A DNA stretch of 64,000 bases from positions 124,001 through 188,000 of the forward strand of contig CANQQA010000001.1 in NCBI GenBank assembly GCA_947625885.1, in the 5' to 3' direction. Below are positions 52,381-62,754 of this stretch, in pieces. Origin of the DNA: an uncultured Bacteroidales bacterium (lineage in GTDB: Bacteria; Bacteroidota; Bacteroidia; Bacteroidales; UBA11471). The notes beneath the pieces are model-generated. The model ran no database searches. It had not been told where the DNA came from and was given only the letters and a program-made list of their open reading frames with translations. The stretch's first letter is position 1; each line of letters opens with the position of its first letter. The translations under genes were made by a program, and so were the position numbers.

Positions 52381-52416
52381 AAAACAATCGGGCTGCGCGT
52401 GTGGCGCAGCCCGATT
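52381..52416 (-). terminator. Terminator of the methylmalonyl-CoA decarboxylase operon
   Basis: A perfect 13-bp stem (AATCGGGCTGCGC 52386-52398 / GCGCAGCCCGATT 52404-52416), loop 5 bases, is followed on the minus strand by G and T4-5. It lies 22 bases after the oadB stop. Confidence 0.9.
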
Positions 52417-52438
52417 ATCGAACAGGAAAAACTGTTTT

Positions 52439-53596
52439 CTATCCGAGGAATCCGAGCAGGATACCGGCGGCGACTGCCGAGCCGATGACGCCTGCCACGT
52501 TGGGACCCATAGCGTGCATCAGCAGGTAGTTGGAGGGGTCGTATTCGAGACCGAGTACCTGCGAAATGCGTGCGGAGTCGGGCACTGCCGATACGCCGGC
52601 ATTACCGATAAGCGGGTTGATTTTGTTGTCTTTCCGCAAAAAGAGGTTGAAGAATTTGACAAACAACACGCCGGCTGCGGTGGCTATGACGAACGACACG
52701 GCTCCCAAAACGAATATCTTGATAGAGTTTGCAGTAAGGAATTGCGAGGCTTGGGTGGAGGCTCCGACCGTTACGCCGAGCAGAATGGTGATGACGTCGA
52801 TCAGCGGACCGCGCGCGGTTTCTGCCAAACGGCGGGTAACACCACTCTCTTTGAGCAGGTTGCCGAAGAAAAGCATTCCCAACAGCGGCAGACCCGACGG
52901 CACGAGGAAGCAGGTGAGCAAGAGTCCGACAATGGGGAAAATGATTTTTTCGGTCTGCGACACGGCACGGGGCGGACGCATACGGATAAGCCGCTCTTTC
53001 TTGTTGGTGAGCAGCCGCATGATAGGCGGCTGTATGACGGGCACGAGCGCCATGTAGGAGTATGCCGATATGGCGATGGCTCCCATGAGGTTGGGTGCGA
53101 GTTTCGAGGAGAGGAAGATGGCGGTGGGACCGTCGGCGCCGCCGATAATGGCAACGGCTCCTGCCTGACTGGGGTCGAAGCCCATAGCCAGCGCGATGGC
53201 GTATGCGCCGAAGATTCCGAACTGCGCGGCGGCTCCGACAAGCATCAACTTCGGATTGGAAATCAATGCCGAGAAGTCGGTCATCGCCCCGATGCCCAAG
53301 AATATCAGCGGCGGATACCAACCTTGCACCACGCCTTGATAAAGGATATTCAGCACCGAATTTTCTTCGTATATGCCCAACTGCAATCCGGCATCTTTGA
53401 AGGGTATGTTACCGATAAGGATACCGAATCCGATAGGGATAAGCAACATCGGCTCGAACTCTTTGGCTACTGCCAAATAGATGAAGACACAGCCGAAAAA
53501 TATCATTACCAGATTTCCAACGGCTACGTTGGCGAAACCTGTATAGGTAAGAAATTCATTTATGTTCTCACCTAAAAAACTGAAAAACTCTCCCAT
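52439..53596 (-). CDS. oadB: Sodium ion-translocating decarboxylase beta subunit
   Basis: This 385-residue membrane protein is of the OadB/MmdB/GcdB family, which decarboxylates carboxybiotin and pumps Na+ outward. It shows about ten hydrophobic segments and the family core MTDFSALISNPKLMLVGAAAQFG, with GGADGPTAIFLSSKLAP (the Asp here is the conserved Na+-site region). The C-terminal repeat has PISAY-like and LLMHAMGPNVAGVIGSAVAAGIL. In this operon with mmdA and mce it serves methylmalonyl-CoA decarboxylase. It is the last gene, 6 bases after the biotin carrier gene. Confidence 0.94.
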   Translation of the reverse strand: MGEFFSFLGENINEFLTYTGFANVAVGNLVMIFFGCVFIYLAVAKEFEPMLLIPIGFGILIGNIPFKDAGLQLGIYEENSVLNILYQGVVQGWYPPLIFLGIGAMTDFSALISNPKLMLVGAAAQFGIFGAYAIALAMGFDPSQAGAVAIIGGADGPTAIFLSSKLAPNLMGAIAISAYSYMALVPVIQPPIMRLLTNKKERLIRMRPPRAVSQTEKIIFPIVGLLLTCFLVPSGLPLLGMLFFGNLLKESGVTRRLAETARGPLIDVITILLGVTVGASTQASQFLTANSIKIFVLGAVSFVIATAAGVLFVKFFNLFLRKDNKINPLIGNAGVSAVPDSARISQVLGLEYDPSNYLLMHAMGPNVAGVIGSAVAAGILLGFLG

Positions 53597-53602
53597 ACGT
53601 CT

Positions 53603-54034
53603 TTATCCGATGACGACGATGTCGGCACCTTCGAGCACCGAATCGCCTTTATTTACTTTTATGTCGGTTATTTTACCGTTTTGCGTGGCAGCGATGATGT
53701 TTTCCATTTTCATGGCTTCGAGCACAGCCACTTTTTGTCCGGCTTTCACTTCATCGCCCACTTTGACGCTGATTTCGAGAATCACGCCGGGCAGCGGGGA
53801 GCGCACGGCACCTGCCACCGACGAAGCGGCGGGACGGGTTACGACGGGGGTGCCGGCAGCGGTTACGGGGGCTGCCTGCGGACGGGTAAGCGGTTTTATC
53901 TGTTTCTTCGCCGGTTTGTCCAACTCTACCTGATAGGGGGTGCCATTGACTTCGATATTGGCGATGTTTTCTTCTATCCGGTTGATGTTTACGGCGTAGA
54001 GATTTCCGTTGATTTTATATTTGAACTCTTTCAT
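53603..54034 (-). CDS. Biotin carrier protein of the decarboxylase
   Basis: This 143-residue protein has an N-terminal segment (MKEFKYKINGNLYAVNINRIEENIANIEVNGTPY). A Pro/Ala/Thr linker (about 42-72) and a biotinyl domain follow (about 75-143). The biotinylated residue is Lys109 in LEAMKMEN. In the complex it carries CO2 from the carboxyltransferase (MmdA) to the beta subunit. It lies between the LTD-OadG fusion gene and oadB. Confidence 0.93.
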   Translation of the reverse strand: MKEFKYKINGNLYAVNINRIEENIANIEVNGTPYQVELDKPAKKQIKPLTRPQAAPVTAAGTPVVTRPAASSVAGAVRSPLPGVILEISVKVGDEVKAGQKVAVLEAMKMENIIAATQNGKITDIKVNKGDSVLEGADIVVIG

Positions 54035-54052
54035 GTTGCTGGTTGTTTGGGT

Positions 54053-54943
54053 TTATTTTTTGTTGGGAATCTGCCGCAGTCCGTAAATTTTGGAGCTCCA
54101 CGGCGAGTAGGTGCGTTTAACCTGTTTGACGGTGAGGATAGCCTCCTCGTAGTCGTGTTCGGCTTCCTGATACTCGTAAATCGCCATGGAAATGGCGGCA
54201 AGCACTTCGCCGGGTATGGAGGTTTCGCTCTTGGCGGCGGAAATGGTGTCGGCAACGCCGGCTTTGACGGCGCGGTGCGCACTCATGGTAATCGACGCCT
54301 TGCCTACGCATTTGAAGGCGAAGAAGAGGATTATCAATGCTATAAACACGACCGACATGGCGGTAATCGCCATAGAAACGCCGAAGGGGTCTTTTTCGCT
54401 GAACTTATCGACTTTCGGATTGGTGTTTTCGACATGATTGGCAGCTTCGGGGGTCGGGTTTTCCAACACCGTGCGCTCGCCCTTGCCGTCGAGGGAAAAG
54501 CCGAAACTTCGGTCGGGCGCAAGAGCGGGCACGTGCACTTCGTCAATCAGATTTTTACCGCTGGCGTCGTAGAGTCCGATGTAATTCTCCTCTCCCGCTT
54601 TCAGGCTGAAATTGGTATGGAAAGTGCCGTGGTGCGCCTTGCCGTCAGCCCAAAGGATAACGACTTGGTGGGGTCCGATTTTGGTTTTCAGGTCGCCTTT
54701 GGAAATCATGTATTTCTTGGGGTTGGCGGGGTCGTCGGTGATATAGCAGCCTGCCATTTGCACCGTGCCGGCGGAGCTGTTGTATATCTCTATCCACGCA
54801 CCGCGATTGCCGAAGGGGTCGATATAGTTGTTCTCGTTTGCGGTCAGCACTTCATTGATGCGCAATGCCATAGGCGACTGTGCCGCAGCGACCATCGCCA
54901 CACACCACAACGCCAATGCTACTCTTATTTTGCGTATGTTCAT
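54053..54943 (-). CDS. Lamin-tail domain/OadG fusion, decarboxylase gamma-like subunit
   Basis: This 296-residue protein has a signal peptide (MNIRKIRVALALWCVAMVAAAQ). A lamin-tail (LTD) beta-sandwich follows (about 25-150; ALRINEVLTANENNYIDPFGNRGAWIEIYNSS, then MAGCYITDDPANPKKYMISKG). After a linker come one membrane helix (about 190-213; ITAMSVVFIALIILFFAFKCVG) and a C-terminal OadG-like cytoplasmic part. The LTD would face the periplasm, while ordinary OadG has only a short N terminus there. Start at 54943 fits the signal peptide; longer extensions run into mmdA. Its role as assembly or membrane anchor subunit is inferred from position between mmdA and the biotin carrier. Confidence 0.85.
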   Translation of the reverse strand: MNIRKIRVALALWCVAMVAAAQSPMALRINEVLTANENNYIDPFGNRGAWIEIYNSSAGTVQMAGCYITDDPANPKKYMISKGDLKTKIGPHQVVILWADGKAHHGTFHTNFSLKAGEENYIGLYDASGKNLIDEVHVPALAPDRSFGFSLDGKGERTVLENPTPEAANHVENTNPKVDKFSEKDPFGVSMAITAMSVVFIALIILFFAFKCVGKASITMSAHRAVKAGVADTISAAKSETSIPGEVLAAISMAIYEYQEAEHDYEEAILTVKQVKRTYSPWSSKIYGLRQIPNKK

Positions 54944-54965
54944 CGTTACGGAATTTAAGAGTGAA

Positions 54966-56519
54966 TTACAGAGGTATATTTCCGTGTTTCTTCGCCGGAT
55001 TGACCACCTTCTTGGTCTGCAGCTGCGCCAGTGCGCGGCATACGCGGAAACGGGTGTTGCGCGGCTCGATAACGTCGTCGATATATCCGTATTTGGCTGC
55101 GTTGTAGGGGTTGCCGAAGAGTTTGGTGTATTCGGCTTCCTTCTCTGCCAAAAATTCTGCCGGATTTTCCTGCTCTTTGGCTTCGCGGGCGTACAACACG
55201 GCAACGGCTCCGCTGGCGCCCATAACGGCGATTTCGGCGGTAGGCCATGCGAAATTGACATCGCCGCGCAACTGCTTGCAGCTCATCACGATGTGCGAGC
55301 CGCCGTAAGACTTGCGCAGGGTTACGGTAACTTTGGGCACGGTGGCTTCACCGTAAGCGTAGAGCAGTTTGGCTCCGTGCGAAATGACGGCGTTGTACTC
55401 TTGTCCCGTGCCCGGCAGGAATCCGGGAACATCGACCAGCGAAACGATGGGTATGTTGAAGGCATCGCAGAAGCGGACAAAGCGTGCGCCCTTGCGCGAA
55501 GCGTTGCTGTCGAGCACGCCCGCCATTTTGCAGGGCTGGTTGGCAACGATGCCCACCGACTGCCCGTTGAAGCGGGCAAAGCCCACGATGAGGTTCTGGG
55601 CGAAGTCGCGGTGTACTTCGAGAAATTCGCCTTTATCGACAATGGCGCCGATGACTTCGTACATATCGTAAGCCTTGTTGGGCGAGTCGGGTATGATTTC
55701 GTTCAACGAATCTTCGAGGCGGTCGATCGGGTCGTCGCAGGGAACGATGGGCGCTTCTTCGAGGTTGTTTTGCGGAATGAAGCTGAGGAGGTTGCGGATA
55801 AGTTTAAGACCGTCTTCCTCCGTATCGACAGCGAAATGCGCCACGCCCGATTTGGAGGTGTGTACGGAGGCGCCGCCGAGCTGTTCGGCAGAAACGTCCT
55901 CGCCCGTAACGGTTTTCACCACGGCGGGACCGGTGAGGAACATATAAGAGGTGCCTTTGGTCATCAGCGTAAAGTCGGTGAGAGCCGGACTGTACACGGC
56001 ACCGCCGGCGCAGGGTCCGAAGATACCCGAAATCTGGGGTATGACGCCCGACGCCAGAATGTTGCGCTGAAATATTTCGGCATAGCCGGCGAGGGCGTTG
56101 ATGCCCTCCTGTATGCGGGCGCCGCCCGAGTCGTTGATACCGATGCAGGGGGTTCCCATTTTCATGGCGAGGTCCATGACTTTGCATATCTTCATCGCCA
56201 TGGCTTCGGAGAGCGAACCGCCGTTTACCGTGAAATCCTGCGCAAAGACATACACCAGCCGACCGTCGATCGTACCGCTTCCGGTTACGACGCCGTCGCC
56301 GAGATAATGTTTCTTTTCCATGCCGAAGTTGGTGCAGCGGTGGGTTACGAACATGTCTATTTCCTCGAAGCTGCCTTCGTCGAGAAGCATGGAGATACGC
56401 TCCCGTGCGGTATATTTACCTTTTTCGTGCTGTTTGGCAATGGCTTTTTCGCCGCCGCCCAAGCGCGCTTCTTCACGCAGAGCTATCAGCTCTTTTACTT
56501 TTTCAAGTTGATTACTCAT
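54966..56519 (-). CDS. mmdA: Acyl-CoA carboxyltransferase, methylmalonyl-CoA decarboxylase alpha subunit
   Basis: This 517-residue carboxyltransferase transfers the carboxyl group from methylmalonyl-CoA to biotin. N-terminal and C-terminal crotonase-like halves have oxyanion loops: [19 protein letters not shown] with [17 protein letters not shown] in the first half, and [36 protein letters not shown] in the second. The family also includes propionyl-CoA carboxylase beta. The neighbouring Na+-pump and mce genes make decarboxylation to propionyl-CoA the likely direction. It starts 29 bases after mce and stops 22 before the LTD-OadG gene. Confidence 0.93.
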   Translation of the reverse strand: MSNQLEKVKELIALREEARLGGGEKAIAKQHEKGKYTARERISMLLDEGSFEEIDMFVTHRCTNFGMEKKHYLGDGVVTGSGTIDGRLVYVFAQDFTVNGGSLSEAMAMKICKVMDLAMKMGTPCIGINDSGGARIQEGINALAGYAEIFQRNILASGVIPQISGIFGPCAGGAVYSPALTDFTLMTKGTSYMFLTGPAVVKTVTGEDVSAEQLGGASVHTSKSGVAHFAVDTEEDGLKLIRNLLSFIPQNNLEEAPIVPCDDPIDRLEDSLNEIIPDSPNKAYDMYEVIGAIVDKGEFLEVHRDFAQNLIVGFARFNGQSVGIVANQPCKMAGVLDSNASRKGARFVRFCDAFNIPIVSLVDVPGFLPGTGQEYNAVISHGAKLLYAYGEATVPKVTVTLRKSYGGSHIVMSCKQLRGDVNFAWPTAEIAVMGASGAVAVLYAREAKEQENPAEFLAEKEAEYTKLFGNPYNAAKYGYIDDVIEPRNTRFRVCRALAQLQTKKVVNPAKKHGNIPL

Positions 56520-56548
56520 ATCTATTTCGGATTGGTGTGTGTTATTGG

Positions 56549-56962
56549 TTATTCAGCGGGTTTCTCGCACAGTTCGGTGAGTACGCTGCAAGTCGATTTG
56601 GGGTGCAGGAAAGCGATGTTCAAGCCTTCGGCGCCGCGACGGGGAGCTGCGTCGATGAGGCGCACGCCTTTGCCCGACAGTTCGGTAAGGGCATTTGCCA
56701 CGCCGTCGGTTACGGCAAAAGCGATGTGGTGTATTCCTTCGCCGCGTTTTTCGATGAATTTGGCGATGGTGCTCTCTTCGGAGGTCGGTTCGAGCAGTTC
56801 GATTTTGGTTTGTCCGATTTTGAAGAATGCCGTTTTCACCTTTTGGTCGGCGACTTCTTCGATGGAATAGCACTTCAATCCCAAAACTTCTTCATAGTAA
56901 GGCAGGGAATCGGCAATGCTTTTCACGGCAATGCCCAAATGTTCAATGTGTGAAAGATTCAT
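56549..56962 (-). CDS. mce: Methylmalonyl-CoA epimerase
   Basis: This 137-residue vicinal-oxygen-chelate protein interconverts (R)- and (S)-methylmalonyl-CoA, linking the B12 mutase product to the decarboxylase. It begins [29 protein letters not shown] (metal His12 in HLGIAV), has [30 protein letters not shown] with the second metal His, and [14 protein letters not shown] at the end. It is first in the operon; a full promoter lies upstream and its leader shares 20 bases with frr. Confidence 0.95.
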   Translation of the reverse strand: MNLSHIEHLGIAVKSIADSLPYYEEVLGLKCYSIEEVADQKVKTAFFKIGQTKIELLEPTSEESTIAKFIEKRGEGIHHIAFAVTDGVANALTELSGKGVRLIDAAPRRGAEGLNIAFLHPKSTCSVLTELCEKPAE

Positions 56963-56978
56963 AGCGTATAGATTTTTT
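56959..56978 (-). repeat. 20-bp leader element shared with frr (copy 2)
   Basis: TCATAGCGTATAGATTTTTT is identical to 48567-48586 and includes the reverse complement of the mce start codon. The two genes are otherwise unrelated. Confidence 0.8.
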
Positions 56979-57014
56979 ATGCCTCCGCTTCGGGAGACGG
57001 TTTTTTACTTGTGG

Positions 57015-57041
57015 CAAAGGTAACAATATTTATTGAATCAA
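57015..57041 (-). promoter_or_regulatory. Promoter of the mce-mmdA-LTD/oadG-biotin carrier-oadB operon
   Basis: On the minus strand, TTG (57039-57041), 16 bases, then TACCTTTG (57015-57022) precede the mce ATG by 52 bases, a good match to TAnnTTTG with -33 TTG. The leader contains the 20-bp element next to the ATG. Confidence 0.75.
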
Positions 57042-57468
57042 CCTATTTTTCCGAAAAAATAGCCTCGCGGCGGAAAAAATAGAGGCACGCCCCTCTCCTT
57101 TTCGGGACGGCACGATTAAAAACCGACTTTTCGTCCTCACGTTTTTCGGCAGGGAATCGGGCTTTCGGTCCGGACATTCCCTGCCGAAAGTTTTTTGTGC
57201 CGGCGGCAAACGGGCAAGTTTCAGGGCAAAAACTGACAAATCGGCAGATTGTTCTGACAAAGATTTGGTAAAAAACCGCTTTATCCTGCCAAAAGATGAA
57301 AATAATTTTTCCCGCGCCTTTGGCACAGGATTTGAAGAATGTCGGGTGTCGAGGTCGCAGAACCGACACACTCCCCGACGGGAGCGCCGACGTCCCGCGA
57401 GCGCGACGCGGAAAGCCCGATGCTTTCCGGAAAACCTTATTTATAAACAAATTAAAAACTGAAATACA
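57042..57468. other. Structured intergenic region upstream of dnaK
   Basis: No credible gene is seen in these 427 bases. CTATTTTT/AAAAATAG (57043-57050/57055-57062) forms an 8-bp hairpin; GAAAAAATAG is directly repeated at 57053-57062 and 57073-57082. A perfect 14-bp stem (57144-57157 / 57176-57189) with an 18-base loop is followed on the plus strand by GTTTTTT, terminator-like, though no plus-strand gene precedes it. Nearer dnaK, GGAAAGC/GCTTTCC forms a 7-bp stem (about 57411-57429). A clear TAnnTTTG box for dnaK was not found. A small RNA or structured leader is possible. Confidence 0.5.
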
Positions 57469-59382
57469 ATGGGAAAAATTATCGGTATCGACTTAGGAAC
57501 GACCAACTCGTGCGTATCCGTAATGGAAGGCACCGACCCGGTCGTTATCGCCAACAGCGAGGGTCGTCGGACGACGCCTTCGATCGTGGCATTCGTAGAC
57601 GGCGGCGAACGTAAAGTGGGCGACCCCGCCAAACGTCAAGCCATCACCAACCCCACCCGCACCATTTTCTCGATAAAACGGTTCATGGGTGAAAGTTTCG
57701 ACCGCGTACAGGGCGAAATAGCCCGCGTACCGTATAAAGTGGTGCGCAGCGACAACAATATGCCGCGCATCGACATCGACGGTCGGCTCTACTCGCCGCA
57801 GGAAATCTCGGCGATGATTCTGCAAAAAATGAAAAAGACTGCCGAAGACTATCTGGGTCAGGAGGTAACGGAAGCGGTAATCACCGTGCCGGCATACTTC
57901 AACGACTCGCAGCGCCAAGCCACCAAAGAGGCGGGCGAAATAGCCGGACTGAACGTGCGCCGTATCATCAACGAGCCTACGGCTGCGGCACTGGCTTACG
58001 GCCTCGACAAGTCGAACAAGGATATGAAAATCGCCGTATTCGACCTCGGCGGCGGTACGTTCGATATTTCGATTCTGGAATTGGGCGACGGCGTGTTCGA
58101 GGTGAAATCGACCAACGGCGATACGCACCTCGGCGGCGATGACTTCGACCACGTAATCATCGACTGGCTCGCCGACGAATTCAAAGCCGAAGAGGGTGTC
58201 GATCTGCGTCAAGACCCGATGGCGCTGCAACGTCTGAAAGAGGCTGCCGAAAAGGCTAAAATCGAACTGTCGAGCTCGACGTCGAGCGAAATCAACCTGC
58301 CGTACATCATGCCCGTAAACGGCGTGCCCAAACACTTGGTAAAGACGCTGAGCCGCGCCAAATTCGAACAGCTGTGCGACAAACTGATACAGGCTACCAT
58401 CGAGCCGTGCCGTCAGGCATTGAAAGATGCCGGACTGTCGGCTTCGGACATCGACGAAGTGATACTCGTGGGCGGTTCCACCCGTATTCCCGCCGTGCAA
58501 GCCATCGTCGAAAAATTCTTCGGTAAAACGCCGTCGAAAGGCGTCAATCCCGACGAGGTGGTTGCCGTAGGCGCTGCCATACAGGGCGGCGTGCTCACCG
58601 GCGACGTGAAAGACGTGCTGCTGCTCGACGTTACCCCGCTTTCGCTCGGTATCGAAACGCTCGGCGGCGTGATGACCAAACTCATCGAAGCCAACACCAC
58701 GATTCCTACCAAGAAATCGGAAGTATTCTCGACAGCCGTCGATAACCAACCGTCGGTCGAAATCCACGTGCTGCAAGGCGAACGCTCCATGGCGAAAGAC
58801 AACAAGACCATCGGACGCTTCCACCTCGACGGCATTCCCGCTGCCCCGCGCGGCGTGCCCCAAATCGAAGTTACCTTCGACATCGACGCCAACGGTATTC
58901 TCACCGTATCGTCGAAAGACAAAGGCACGGGCAAAGAGCAAAGTATCCGCATCGAGGCTTCGAGCGGACTGAGCGAGGAGGAAATAAAACGCATGAAAGA
59001 CGAGGCTGCCGCCAATGCCGACGCCGACAAAAAAGAGAAAGAGCGCATCGACAAAATCAATCAAGCCGACTCCATGATTTTCCAAACGGAAAAACAGATG
59101 AAAGAGTTGGGCGACAAATTCCCCGCCGACAAAAAGGCGACCATCGAAACCGCTCTCAACAAACTGAAAGACGCGCACAAGGCACAAGACATTGCCGCCA
59201 TAGACACGGCAATGACAGAACTCAACAACGCTCTGCAAGCCGCCGCACAAGACCTTTACAACGCGCAAGCGCAGCAGCAGGCAGGCGCACAGCCCAACCC
59301 GGGCGCCGGTGCGCAACCCAACGACAACGCCGGTAAAAACGACGGCGGCGTAACCGATGTCGATTTCGAGGAAGTGAAATAA
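57469..59382 (+). CDS. dnaK: Chaperone DnaK (Hsp70)
   Basis: This 637-residue Hsp70 folds proteins in an ATP cycle with DnaJ and GrpE. The ATPase domain (about 1-380) has [32 protein letters not shown], and [11 protein letters not shown]. The substrate domain follows ([28 protein letters not shown]), then a helical lid and a Gln/Ala/Gly/Asn-rich tail ending [11 protein letters not shown]. dnaJ and grpE are not next to it. A strong terminator follows at 59407. Confidence 0.99.
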   Translation: MGKIIGIDLGTTNSCVSVMEGTDPVVIANSEGRRTTPSIVAFVDGGERKVGDPAKRQAITNPTRTIFSIKRFMGESFDRVQGEIARVPYKVVRSDNNMPRIDIDGRLYSPQEISAMILQKMKKTAEDYLGQEVTEAVITVPAYFNDSQRQATKEAGEIAGLNVRRIINEPTAAALAYGLDKSNKDMKIAVFDLGGGTFDISILELGDGVFEVKSTNGDTHLGGDDFDHVIIDWLADEFKAEEGVDLRQDPMALQRLKEAAEKAKIELSSSTSSEINLPYIMPVNGVPKHLVKTLSRAKFEQLCDKLIQATIEPCRQALKDAGLSASDIDEVILVGGSTRIPAVQAIVEKFFGKTPSKGVNPDEVVAVGAAIQGGVLTGDVKDVLLLDVTPLSLGIETLGGVMTKLIEANTTIPTKKSEVFSTAVDNQPSVEIHVLQGERSMAKDNKTIGRFHLDGIPAAPRGVPQIEVTFDIDANGILTVSSKDKGTGKEQSIRIEASSGLSEEEIKRMKDEAAANADADKKEKERIDKINQADSMIFQTEKQMKELGDKFPADKKATIETALNKLKDAHKAQDIAAIDTAMTELNNALQAAAQDLYNAQAQQQAGAQPNPGAGAQPNDNAGKNDGGVTDVDFEEVK

Positions 59383-59406
59383 AAATTACTTGCAATCTTT
59401 ATAGAA

Positions 59407-59448
59407 ACAGGCGTGTAACTCAACGGTTACACGCCTGTGTTATTTTTT
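59407..59448 (+). terminator. Intrinsic terminator of dnaK
   Basis: A perfect 13-bp stem (ACAGGCGTGTAAC 59407-59419 / GTTACACGCCTGT 59426-59438), 6-base loop, is followed by GTTATTTTTT. Confidence 0.92.
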
Positions 59449-59711
59449 GCGTTTTTTGATTTCTATATTTGTTTTTGAGATTTTTCCATAAGGGAAGTTG
59501 CAAGTTTGGGCATCGGGAAGACCAAAAACATATTTATTAATTACGCATTCCAAGATGAACTGCAAGGCAACATTTCTTTGAACCGGACAACAACTCAGTT
59601 CTTTAATTTCTGTCTTACCTTTACAACCGTAAAAACAACAAGTAAGAAAGGAATAACTTTATGAAAGTTCCGGAATATACACAATTAAAAGAATTACTCA
59701 ACGATTTTTTA
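59449..59711. other. A+T-rich intergenic stretch between dnaK and ruvX
   Basis: No convincing gene is present. One TATATTTG box (59464-59471) could be a promoter, but no gene follows at a sensible distance. A short frame from 59661 (MKVPEYTQLKELLNDF) runs out of phase into ruvX and shows no homology. Confidence 0.5.
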
Positions 59712-59719
59712 TATCTTTG
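59712..59719 (+). promoter_or_regulatory. -7 promoter box of ruvX-def, near-leaderless
   Basis: TATCTTTG is only 8 bases upstream of the ruvX ATG, so the transcript would start almost at the start codon. It resembles the very short leaders at 26910 and 28425. Confidence 0.65.
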
Positions 59720-59727
59720 CACGGAAT

Positions 59728-60156
59728 ATGGGACGATTGGTAGCCATCGACTGCGGACGCAAACGCACGGGCATCGCCGTGAGCGACACGCTGCAACTCA
59801 TAGCCAACGGGCTGTGTACGGTGGCGACGCACGAGGTCGTGCCTTTTCTCTCGGATTACGTGCAGCGCGAACCGGTGGAGCGCTTCATCGTGGGGCTGCC
59901 GCACACGCTCGACGACCGCCCGTCGGAGAGTATGCGATACGTGGAGCCGCTGGTGAACAAACTGCGGGCTGCCCTGCCCGACATTCCGGTCGTTTTTTTC
60001 GACGAGCGGTTTACGTCGGCGCTGGCGCATCGCGCCATGCTCGACGGCGGACTGCGCCGCAAGGAGCGGCAAAACAAAGCGCTGGTCGATGAAATAAGCG
60101 CGACCATCATTTTACAAAGCTACATGGAAAGCAAAATCTATAATCATAAATCATGA
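59728..60156 (+). CDS. ruvX: RuvX/YqgF family protein (Holliday junction resolvase-like)
   Basis: This 142-residue RNase H-fold nuclease takes part in 16S rRNA 5' end maturation (E. coli YqgF) and is also described as a putative Holliday junction resolvase. Signatures are the first strand with Asp8 in [31 protein letters not shown], and the active-site DERFTSALA. Its TGA overlaps the def ATG (ATGA), so the two are co-translated. Confidence 0.94.
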   Translation: MGRLVAIDCGRKRTGIAVSDTLQLIANGLCTVATHEVVPFLSDYVQREPVERFIVGLPHTLDDRPSESMRYVEPLVNKLRAALPDIPVVFFDERFTSALAHRAMLDGGLRRKERQNKALVDEISATIILQSYMESKIYNHKS

Positions 60157-60716
60157 TACTGCCTATTTATCTCTACGGTCAGCCGATACTTCGCAAAGAG
60201 GCGCACGACATCGAGGCGGATTATCCCGACTTGAAAAAGCTCATCGCCGATATGCACGAAACGATGGACGCCTCCGACGGCATCGGGCTGGCAGCCCCCC
60301 AGATAGGGCTCGACATACGGGTGCTGGTGTTCAACCTCGATCCGCTTTCCGACACATGGCCGGAATACAAGAATTACCGCAAAACGATGATAAACGCGCA
60401 CATTTTGGAGTTGGAAGGCAGCACGGTGTCGCGCGAAGAAGGGTGCCTCAGCCTGCCCAACATACACGAATCGGTGTCGCGGCAGGAGAAACTCAAAATC
60501 ACTTATCGCGACGAAAATTTCGTGGAGCATACCGACGTGTTCGAAGGGTATGCGGCGCGGGTGATTCAGCACGAATACGACCACCTCGAGGGAAAAATGT
60601 TCATCGACCACATTTCGCCGATACGCAAACAGCTCATCAAATCGAAGCTCAACGCCATACTGCGGGGCAAAGTCCGCTGCGACTACCGGACGAAAGCCGT
60701 GAACATGAAACACTAA
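60153..60716 (+). CDS. def: Peptide deformylase
   Basis: This 187-residue metalloenzyme removes the N-formyl group from nascent proteins. Motif 1 [11 protein letters not shown], motif 2 EEGCLSLP with a metal Cys, and motif 3 [15 protein letters not shown] with two metal His and catalytic Glu are complete. Coupled to ruvX by an ATGA overlap; ettA follows after 23 bases. Confidence 0.98.
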   Translation: MILPIYLYGQPILRKEAHDIEADYPDLKKLIADMHETMDASDGIGLAAPQIGLDIRVLVFNLDPLSDTWPEYKNYRKTMINAHILELEGSTVSREEGCLSLPNIHESVSRQEKLKITYRDENFVEHTDVFEGYAARVIQHEYDHLEGKMFIDHISPIRKQLIKSKLNAILRGKVRCDYRTKAVNMKH

Positions 60717-60739
60717 AAACCTAAACCGAAAAAAGATTT

Positions 60740-62425
<1,686 letters not shown>

Positions 62426-62453
62426 TCCTCTCTCCCGCCCCGAACGATAAAAA

Positions 62454-62487
62454 GAAAAGAGAATCTGCTCACGCAGACTCTCTTTTC
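62454..62487 (+). terminator. Terminator of ettA
   Basis: A 15-bp stem with one mismatch (62454-62468 / 62473-62487), TCAC loop, with the 3' arm ending TCTTTTC. Confidence 0.8.
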
Positions 62488-62754
62488 CAATTCATCACAT
62501 TATGCTTATTAAGTGCTAGAAAAGCTACGCTCACGCGCCGCTATGTCTTCATTGTCTCTGTTTTTATCGCTTATACCCATAAAACAGATAAACAAACGAA
62601 AAAGTTCTGTGCCGGCAGAATTTTTTTTTGTAAAATCTGTTTTACCGGTGTTATTTTTACGATATAACCGATTTTCGGGGATAAATGTTCGGCGGGTGTT
62701 CCTTTTTTCATTCTTTCTCCTTACCTTTGCCTGTTGCAAACAAAGCCGTGCACT
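62488..62754 (+). promoter_or_regulatory. Intergenic region with -7 box TACCTTTG for the helicase gene
   Basis: No supported gene lies here. TACCTTTG at 62722-62729 is 25 bases before the GTG at 62755 and matches TAnnTTTG. A stretch of T's (62620-62630) and a GTAAAA/TTTTAC palindrome lie upstream. A 107-codon frame starting near 62513 has no homology I recognise. Confidence 0.55.

Noticed and set aside
57030-57450. Short frames in the dnaK upstream region
   Set aside because: They cross hairpins and repeats, lack start signals and have no homology.
57493-59316. Long open frame antisense to dnaK (607 codons)
   Set aside because: Antisense frames over dnaK are a well-known artefact of codon bias; no independent start signal or domain.
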